Source of the DNA: Branchiostoma floridae
Lineage: Eukaryota > Chordata > Leptocardii > Amphioxiformes > Branchiostomatidae
Direction: 5' to 3'
NCBI RefSeq assembly: GCF_000003815.2
Contig: NC_049981.1
Location: 13,988,217-14,052,216 of the forward strand
Length of the DNA: 64,000 nucleotides
Shown: one piece after another, positions 56,414-64,000 of the stretch
Numbering within the stretch: position 1 is the first letter of the stretch
Layout: every line of letters begins with the position of its first letter
Position numbers and translations under genes: made by a program
The notes under the pieces: generated by a model
Database searches by the model: none
Told to the model about the DNA's origin: nothing
Seen by the model: the letters and a program-made list of their open reading frames with translations, nothing else

Positions 56414-58907
56414 GAATGACTAATTGTGGACAAGTTTACTTATGTCAAGCACAAATGAACAGCATTGGACAATACCCAATGAAGGGCTCAGCGCCAATTC
56501 ACTGCTAACATTTCAGTTGGGATATCCCAAGAAAAAAAGAATTTGGCAAAGGTTTTCTTGGAAAAGAAAAAAAAATCAGCTCTGCAGTTCTGGTTTTACT
56601 GACGTATAATTGGAGTCTGGGTGGAAAAAGACGAATGACGGGGTTTCAAATTACTGTGTGGGTGGATCTAGAGGGGGCAATGTTATTTACTTGTCTCGTC
56701 CGCTCCTTCACTAAAACCATCTTTACCTGGCTTTTTACCGTCTAGACGAAGTACAGAAAGAGACTAGCTCTGGTGCGACTTTTGTGTTTTCATGCAGGAT
56801 TGAATTCAAGATGACTTTCTTGCTTCCGTATAACATGCATTGGCATAATACCGGTCGGTTTACTGCAATTTCTCAAGCAATGCTAATTTGGCAAATGATC
56901 AACGCATCATTTTCTCCAGTTACATGTTGCTGTTACAGCTTACCTTTGCCACTTCTTCTGTGTAAATTATTTTGACTCTCTGGTCCTGCTAAAAACATAA
57001 TATCGTAATTGGAACACACCGCGGAATTGCACGGAGAACGGGCGCGTGGTTGGAAGGGGGTGCACTATACCGGCCGAACGAAACAAGGCACAATTAACTG
57101 CCGCTATGTACCTTTATACATCCTCTGTTGTTCCTTTCTTTCCTGTTAGTAGTTGCACAAAACAAAAATCTACATGAGCATACAAAAAGTCATGAGAAAA
57201 TGGGCGTATACTGACAAGAATTTTCATTTAATTTTGGTCCGTCACAACCACTATGACGTAAAACTTTACTGCTGGTCGTAGCATTAAAAATGGCGGCGTA
57301 CGTTCAATTTGACCCATTCAGCCGTAGATCCGGGCGATAATGCAACGGTTCCTCACACTTTTACACGAGTTGTAGGTCACCAGAAGAAATTCAAGATTGC
57401 TGTTGAATCATGCTCGTCTTGTGCCGTGAGCACATGTGATTATTATCTGCAAATCTGGCGATGAACGTGACAGTGTGTTTGTCCCACGACGAGCTCGCCT
57501 GCCCCGAAAATGACCTGAAAACTTTTGGCCTTGTTGTCTTCGAATGCATTGTTATCGATGCTTTGTAAATTATGTATTGGACACCTAGATGTCTGAAGTG
57601 TGCATACCTCAGAAATAACTATTGTTGCATGTGTAGATCTCTTTAAGTTCCACTATTTTTAATCGACCGGTATAAGGCTTATGACCGGTATTATGCCAAT
57701 GCATGTTACATATTCTCACACCAGCGCCCTAGTGCGTTTTGCGCCTATGGTACATAACATTTACATTTACTTATAGTTATACAACAAACTTCAACTTTCG
57801 TTTTACAAACCTAAATATTACAAGTGAAGAATAACTTACATGAACCAAATGGTATCCCCGCCGTAAAATCATTGCTGACAAGTAACCTATCATCCGCAAC
57901 ATGGAAAATGCGGGAAACGGGAATGGCGCAAAACAGAAGTAGCTCATTACTGTCTCTGACTGGTAAACTACACCTGCTGTATTTTCAACTTCAAGTTACA
58001 CTAAAATTGGTATGATTTGAACAGATTTGTCTGTCATGATTTCCGCGTTAGATACTTCAGTATTTACATTATCCAAATTATGTCACACGACACGAAAATG
58101 GCGGGAAGTCAATACTCTGGTAGGCAATGATTTGCTGATCTTTTTTTTTTTATAACAAATACCTTATTGCAAACAAAATTATTAGTTTCCAAACAACAAC
58201 AGGTACTAGTATATGGCTTGTGTTGCCTCCCACGATTTAAAGTGTGCACACAAAACATGCCTCAAAATTCCTCCATGTTGTAACGCGAATGAACACAAAT
58301 CACGAGACTTTCCTTCCGGTGACATTCCACAGAAGCTCGAAGTGATGAAAGCTCAACAGGTGCCTGTTCTGCAATCAAATGCCCCATAATTCATGTTGCA
58401 CGTTTGGAGCAACGAATAGGATGTAAAGAAAATGTGCCTAAATCCCGCATACCAATCGTTAATCACTGCACCTACAGAAGCCCAAAGGACGGACCAGTAG
58501 ACATTGGAACATTCCAAATGAAATGTAGTAAATTGCAGCAAGGTTATACCCTGTGGAGTTTTTGTTGAAACGTAAAAAAGTTACAAAGGAAAGTCTTTGA
58601 CTTAACCACGCACTTTACATTCGTTTACTCCTAATTCAACTAAAAACGAAAACAAAGGTGCTGTGTATGAGATATCAAAGCAATAGGAGGAATCTAGCCA
58701 TGGGACATAAAACAAAGGGGATCATAGGTAACATAAATAATCTGTTGTGTATGCGCAATCGATTCATTGAAATAAGTGTTATAGAATGTTTACCGTAATC
58801 GAAGTGTTGATTACCGTACAAGTCGTCATGAAAATGTAACTGTCTATCTAGTAGTATATACTAAGCACATTGCAATGGGCTAACATTTATGTTTGCTTGT
58901 GTTCCAG

Positions 58908-58952
58908 GGTCCTGAGGGACCGGCCGGACCACCTGGGCCTCCCGGTTTACCT
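58908..58952 (+). CDS. Collagen gene, Gly-X-Y exon (45 bp)
   Basis: Acceptor GTTTGCTTGTGTTCCAG, donor TTACCT/GTGAGT. The 45-bp exon encodes five perfect triplets GPEGPAGPPGPPGLP, phase 0 at both ends. A length in multiples of 9 and a start on Gly are characteristic of collagen genes. The Gly-Pro-Pro content fits a stable triple-helix start. It is the only certain helix exon in the window; the rest of the chain must lie to the right. The collagen type cannot be told from this much. Confidence 0.88.
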
Positions 58953-59754
58953 GTGAGTAAAGTTTCCTATTTACTTCTTCTATTTTTTATGTCAATAGAT
59001 CCTAAATCCATGATGAGTAAAGAATCTTTTCCAAACCCATTTTCATGTTTTCTCAGTTTTATAAGACACGCTGTTCTCATCATGTGAGTCTTGATTCAAT
59101 TTTGGGTACTGAGTTCGTTCCGTCGAGTTTGTCCAATCAGAGGCTATTACTTTGAAGGCTTTCCGTCGCAAGCATCTATTAGAAGACCGGTCTCACTTAA
59201 TGTTTGGAGTCACTGATGTTCAACTGATAGCTGTCTTTCTCCACTGTTGAATTGGTCGTCGGTCATTGACTTTTCTTTGCACTTTTTTCTTCTGAAGTCT
59301 AGATGGGTATCGTATGTACATGTGTTTACTTGTATAGCATAAGATTTAGAATTGTCAACTTTCTTTTTAAGTGATATTTATGTCCAGGTCAAATTGTTTC
59401 CAATGATTCCGTCGAATGTTTCTCCTTAAGGATAAATACAAGGGGGTCGGTCTAGTGCATGTGGTGCTTATTTTTGATCTTGCTAAGAAGAAAAGATGCT
59501 TGTAGTTCCTAAGCTTGCGTTGATTTCCATTTGGTCTAAGACATTGAGATGGCCATACGACAACGGTTTTAGTTTGTATCATTCCTTAAATCATCCAACT
59601 TAATCTCATAAAGAAAGAGGAATTTTATCGAACACCGATCTCCGTAGGTGGCGTTCTTTTTTTAGTCTACATCCGTTCTTGATTAGTTGAGACACTATAC
59701 CTGAAGGGAGTTTCCCTTTCGACTTCGAGATGCAGCTATCGCCGAGATTATCTT

Positions 59755-60240
59755 CACCCGTCCCGTAGTAATAACTGGTCAGACATCACAGATCCAACAG
59801 TTTTCAGTCCCTCAAAGTCTGTATATCGTGCGGCTAAATCTTTGGAAACACGATGTTTGTCAAGGTACTGTGCGCCAGTCGGGATCTCCTCGTAAAGCAT
59901 CAACGGGTCAAAGAGGTCATAGGTCTTGAAATGGGCTCGCACTGCCTGGAGAAAGTGCGGTGCATTCCGACAAACAGATAAGACACGAGACATAATAATG
60001 AAGACTACCAGTGCCTTCTAACTCCCCCAGGGCTGACAAAGCACGCAGCTTGTGGTCTGAAAGTCTGGAGGGTGTTCTTGTTATCCATATGACTTGGGTG
60101 CGGTCAGAGTCCAAGGCTGTTCTCTGTCATCTTCTCTTTCGTGTCACTCTCTTCATCCATTGGAAGTCATTATGGCTGACGAGTATCAGACGAACAGCCA
60201 ACTCTGTCCTGATTGGCTTTGGCATCTTTATCTCTCTCTA
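59755..60240 (-). pseudogene. Coding-like relic of unknown identity
   Basis: Read on the minus strand, three adjoining frames look protein-like and continue one another across a stop and a frameshift: ELAVRLILVSHNDFQWMKRV (about 60210-60150), then DRTQVIWITRTPSRLSDHKL and RALSALGELEG (about 60106-60010), then VVFIIMSRVLSVCRNAPHFL, FDPLMLYEEIPTGAQYLDKH and AARYTDFEGLKTVGSV, ending in a stop at 59755-59757. I do not recognise the family. It may be a decayed gene copy, a gene with small introns, or chance. Confidence 0.3.
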
Positions 60241-63200
60241 CATCATGACATGTACGCTGGATTTCCTACGATGCCTCATATGGTGTGGGGAAAGTTTGAA
60301 ATGTAGAGGTACTCAGAAGTAAGTTGTGTAGACGTGAAGTAACATAAACCCACAACGTGGTAATAATGTACAATCGAATTGTACAAAACTCGACACTCAA
60401 TACACAAACCAGACCAAAAATGTAGCACTGTCGCCGTTTCCATGTGGGATTGGTTATAGATAAGCACATAACATTGATATTATTAGGTTTATCAGTTATG
60501 AGTCGTTTGGAAGATAAGTTTGCCATCTTGACACAATCTGAGGCAGATGTACTGCAGATCATTCGGGGATACAGAGGGCAGGCGTATTGACGTGCTGTAA
60601 CTATGGAAACGTTGCACGGAATGAAGAGCAATACCTCACCCAGGCAGAGGTGATGTACTTTATTTATCCGCAGTCTAAAAGGTATGGGGACTGTGAAGTA
60701 CGTTTTTGTCCGTTTTGGAGAACAGACAAAAAGGTCAGCAAATAGCCCTGTCGACATTCAAATAAAAGACTTACCATCAACAATCTATTTAGTACGTGTC
60801 ACCTTTCACAGATGTGTGGTTTTCTTGACTTATCATCTTCTATATCGTCTTCTAGATCTAGTGGAGGCCATTTTTGTTGTAACACTGGGAAGAAGCACGT
60901 CAACGAAACTCGCTATAAAGTGCTGTCAGTATAACCAATACCGTGGACACAAAACATTACGCTGGGTGCTTCTCCATTGCTCTCCAGAAGACTTATACGT
61001 TGTAGCAAGTTTCTTTCAAACGTACATGGAGAAGAAAGGGGAGTTTGTAAACTAATCGTGTCATAGGGCTCAATGCACGTAAAAACATTGCCATGTGTTA
61101 TTCCGTGACTGTACCAGCACTTACATACAAGCCAAGGTTAGCTTGTTCCAGTAATTATCTCTAACGTCTCCGCCTTAGGGTAGGAATGTTGAACTTGAAC
61201 TGCTTCGTTGTCTTAAACCTTCCATACGTTTCGCAGTCCCACAATTGCTTGAATTCCTGTGCTAGGTTTTCTAGTTCTGCACACTATTGTGATGGTTCAT
61301 TCGTGAAAGACGGAAGTTGATCTTTACATGAAAGTGAAATGTCTCGCAATTGATAGAAACTCGTAATGGCTCGTAGAAGTTTAGAGCTCCCTTTCGGAGT
61401 CGCTGAGTTGTCGCAAAGGTACGAGTTCTTTCTTGAGGTTGGGACATATGCAGATCAGGGAACCAGCTTGATACTATTAAACAGGGATACGATTTCTTGC
61501 AGTTTCTCCCATCACCCATTGCGCAGACAGGACATTTGACTTTTGAGGTTGTTGAACGTCATTGGTGCCATTTTCCATGCTTGGCCTTTCTGCACAAGCC
61601 ACACGGGGCGGTCTTCGACAGTTCAATAAACTTTCCCCGGTAGGATCCCTTGCGGACCGGACCGATTTGGGTCAAAGCAGTAGGTGCATGTTTTCGTTTA
61701 GCGTTGTTTTCGCCACACGGGGTTTTAGAGGATCAAGACTTGTATTCCATATACTCCGGTAGTGACAGGTTTCGTCTATAGATGTTACTGATAGGGTCTG
61801 TGTGTCAGCAATGCTCTAGGCTCTTCGCCTCGCTCTGCTGACATATTTTACGAGTCCTCTCACCTCACCTCACCGGTCCCATAGCCGAGTCTGCGGGAGA
61901 GTTACATGTGGCAGATTTGTGTTGACATATCTGGATCGTATACGTCTATTTCCTGCTGTTTCATTCGTCATAGAGTTGTCTGTATATGTATACAGGTCAA
62001 CGCTTGTCCTTTTGATTCCCTCAATGAAAGGTTACATTAAAAACTCAGGGCTTTGTTCTTCTTTGATGTACATTTATAGAAAGAAAGTCTGTTTCCAGAT
62101 ACATATCTAACCAAATACATGTATTCCCGCAAGTTAGTATTCCATTGAGTCTTTTATATATTCAAGAAAGAACAACCGCGCCATATACTACTAGTAGTAT
62201 TCGATTGAGATAACGCCTCTACATATACAAAAAGTATACACTAAGTTTGAGGTGCATGCGGTCTCTGGTGGTTTGGCATCTGCATCTGTGGTCTCCTGTG
62301 GTTTGGCTGCCGCTGGTACTGCCCCTGAACTTGCCCTTGAATTGCCCTTCCTGTTTACGAAGATGAATTAGATAACCCTCTGTTTTCCTGCGTTGAAGCT
62401 CACCCCTCAACACAATAGTGGATAGACTCACAAAGGATGATAACTAGAGAGAGAGATGCTTGTGCCCGACCGATGGATCAGGATATGTTCATGTGTATTT
62501 TTCGGCATGTCCCCTAAATAGGAAAGAATGGTTTTCCTTTCCGTTTTTCTACACTATACGGGAAGTGTGTCGGTGTATTTGTATCTGAGGCATTCCATTG
62601 GTAGCACAACTCCTTTTGCAGCCCTCTTGCGGTCTCAGATGTGCCAACTTCTTTTCTTGACTGTGCGTCGTCAAATCCCACAAGTGGCAGGAAAGTCCAC
62701 CCGATCTGGTCCTGGTTTCCTCTCCAAGACAAAGAGGTCATCGGACACGAACTCTATTGAACTCTCAGCACGAAGAGATGAGACTTGAGTGACAAGTTGT
62801 CGGTCGTTGATGGCAACGGGCGTGAAAGCTGGCTTCCACCGTGGCTGTGGCCACATAACATACGTACCTGTACTTGAGATTGCCGAAAGTAAGCAATAGA
62901 TAACCTTTCGATTATGAATACATTAAAAGAATGCAGTCTTCACCGTTTAACAAGATTCTACTAAGACAAATCGTAGTCTTGTCCTTCTTCAAAAATGGCC
63001 GGGTCGGTAGCCACCCGACCATCTCAGTCAAAGAGGGTATGTCAAAATAGCGCCCCCGTTAAGGTGTACTTTGACCAGGTGCTAGACAAAGAAATCATCA
63101 TGATCAACTTGTAGATACTCTGTGAACTTAGCTAGGCCGCATCATTGATTTTTCTTGGAAATTGTTCAACAGGACGTACCGAAGAAGTATGTGATGCCAT

Positions 63201-63778
63201 TGGAATAGATGGAAGTGTCGTTCGGTTTCGTAGTCTAAAGGGAAAGTTGGGATGTTTGTTTAGTACTACCCTTCTTGTGTCACTCAACAATCCAGGGGCT
63301 CCACCACTCAATCTGTTACCTGACATGTACATCCCTTTTGATTGGCACTCCCTGTCAAGGATGGATATGAAGGTTTTTTCAAGGACATTCAAGGAACCAC
63401 TTATACCTCCTATTATGTTGTCTGTGGCAGTAGCTTGCCACCCGTTCAATTTTATTTTCTACAACGAATGTAATAATGGTCGAACAATTACGGGACTTTG
63501 ACGGGCAAATTATGAGAGATTGAGTCTTCAGGCATTGTTGCATGAGTGGGCGTGTTGGTTGAAATTTTATCAATACCTCGCGGCACGTAAATTGGCACAC
63601 GGTCACGTTTGCAGTTTTCCTTAGTGCCCCTGAATCTCAGCTCAAGCAGAGAAAAACCCACAAGAGATGAGAAGGTGATACTGGAACTCTGTACTTTGTG
63701 AAGATGTGATGAATGACGACTGTTTACCCAGACAATGGGACTCCCTCATGGGGAAGGTTCCAGCTGCTGAACTGGACA

Positions 63779-63840
63779 GGGGCTTAGCTCAGGGGTAGCG
63801 GAGGGTACGACCTTGTCTGTCTGATTCTTCATGCCTTTCA
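63779..63840 (+). repeat. tRNA-like SINE head or tRNA relic
   Basis: GGGGCTTAGCTCAGGGGTAG contains a perfect polymerase III A box (TTAGCTCAGGGG, 63784-63795). The place for a B box about 40 bp on reads GTCTGATTCTT, only partly matching. Not a functional tRNA; a tRNA-derived element is the likeliest source. Confidence 0.4.
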
Positions 63841-64000
63841 ACATGCACTACTTTGAGATGCAGTCCCAGTGCCTGAAAATGAGATGCATGGAAGACAAAT
63901 CGCCACAGACATCATTCGTCGGTTCTCCGTGTACTTTATGTTATACAGATCCACCTTGCCATATCAGCGAGATTATTCAAATACTCAAGGTATGGTGAAG

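Larger units (their letters stand above)
53348..58907 (+). other. Long intron region of the collagen gene
   Basis: Contains a (CA)n/(CG)n microsatellite (55344-55495) and a 333-bp segment bounded by perfect 21-bp inverted repeats (56081-56413). No further Gly-X-Y exon or nested gene is visible to me. Confidence 0.5.
58953..64000 (+). other. Collagen gene intron, reaching the window end
   Basis: No second triple-helix exon was found before the end. The intron contains a minus-strand coding-like relic (59755-60240), a tRNA-like A box at 63784, and unexplained open frames on both strands at 60266-61055, 62514-62856 and 63132-63501 without recognised domains. Confidence 0.45.

Noticed and set aside
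1-64000. CRISPR arrays, operons or bacterial defence systems
   Set aside because: None seen; the 16-bp, 19-bp and 177-bp repeats are directly adjacent tandem units or transposon arms without unique spacers, and the DNA is clearly animal.

Overview
This is a stretch of animal nuclear genome, most likely from a lancelet (Branchiostoma-type cephalochordate). That attribution is an inference. It rests on intron-containing genes with normal GT-AG splice sites, AATAAA polyadenylation, non-LTR retrotransposons of animal type, many small foldback (MITE-like) elements, a collagen gene with a 45-bp Gly-X-Y exon, and dispersed repeats I associate with lancelet assemblies. There is no bacterial organisation: no operons and no dense long ORFs. 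Almost every open frame in the window is a chance frame or part of a repeat. Two runs of N (1210-1440 and exactly 100 N at 31936-32035) are assembly gaps.

Layout. 1-3.6 kb: unremarkable DNA plus a foldback transposon copy (about 1788-2605). 3.6-4.7 kb: a satellite-like array and a dispersed repeat. 4.7-11.9 kb: a repeat island with a dead LINE with endonuclease tail and reverse transcriptase (5152-7912), an opposite-strand LINE tail, a 1-kb Harbinger-like element with internal satellites, a two-family LINE chimera on the minus strand, a second LINE 3' end, and a LINE tail flanked by a 34-38 bp target-site duplication. 12.36-12.57 kb: a 19-bp minisatellite. 13.7-16.1 kb (possibly ending at 19.48 kb): five phase-consistent exons of a plus-strand gene that I cannot assign to a family. 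19.5-32 kb: large unannotated stretch with only simple repeats. 32.25-33.24 kb: second foldback transposon copy, with an exact 8-bp target-site duplication. 33.6-36.4 kb: diverged duplications, a 10-bp tandem repeat, a dispersed repeat and a Harbinger-type MITE with TTA duplication. 44.37-44.72 kb: a minus-strand 52-residue single-pass membrane microprotein with a polyadenylation signal. 47.1 kb to the window end: the 5' part of a plus-strand collagen gene (signal-peptide exon, Cys-rich exon, a possible 30-bp exon, a 45-bp Gly-X-Y exon) with very long introns; its 3' part lies outside the window.

The genes do not form a pathway. The unidentified cytoplasmic-looking coiled-coil protein, the microprotein and the secreted collagen chain are independent units separated by repeat-rich DNA. 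The most interesting material is the mobile-element architecture (subterminal 16-bp arrays, satellites born inside MITEs), the small membrane ORF, the unassigned gene, and two overlapping perfect 20-bp palindromes just upstream of the candidate collagen microexon.
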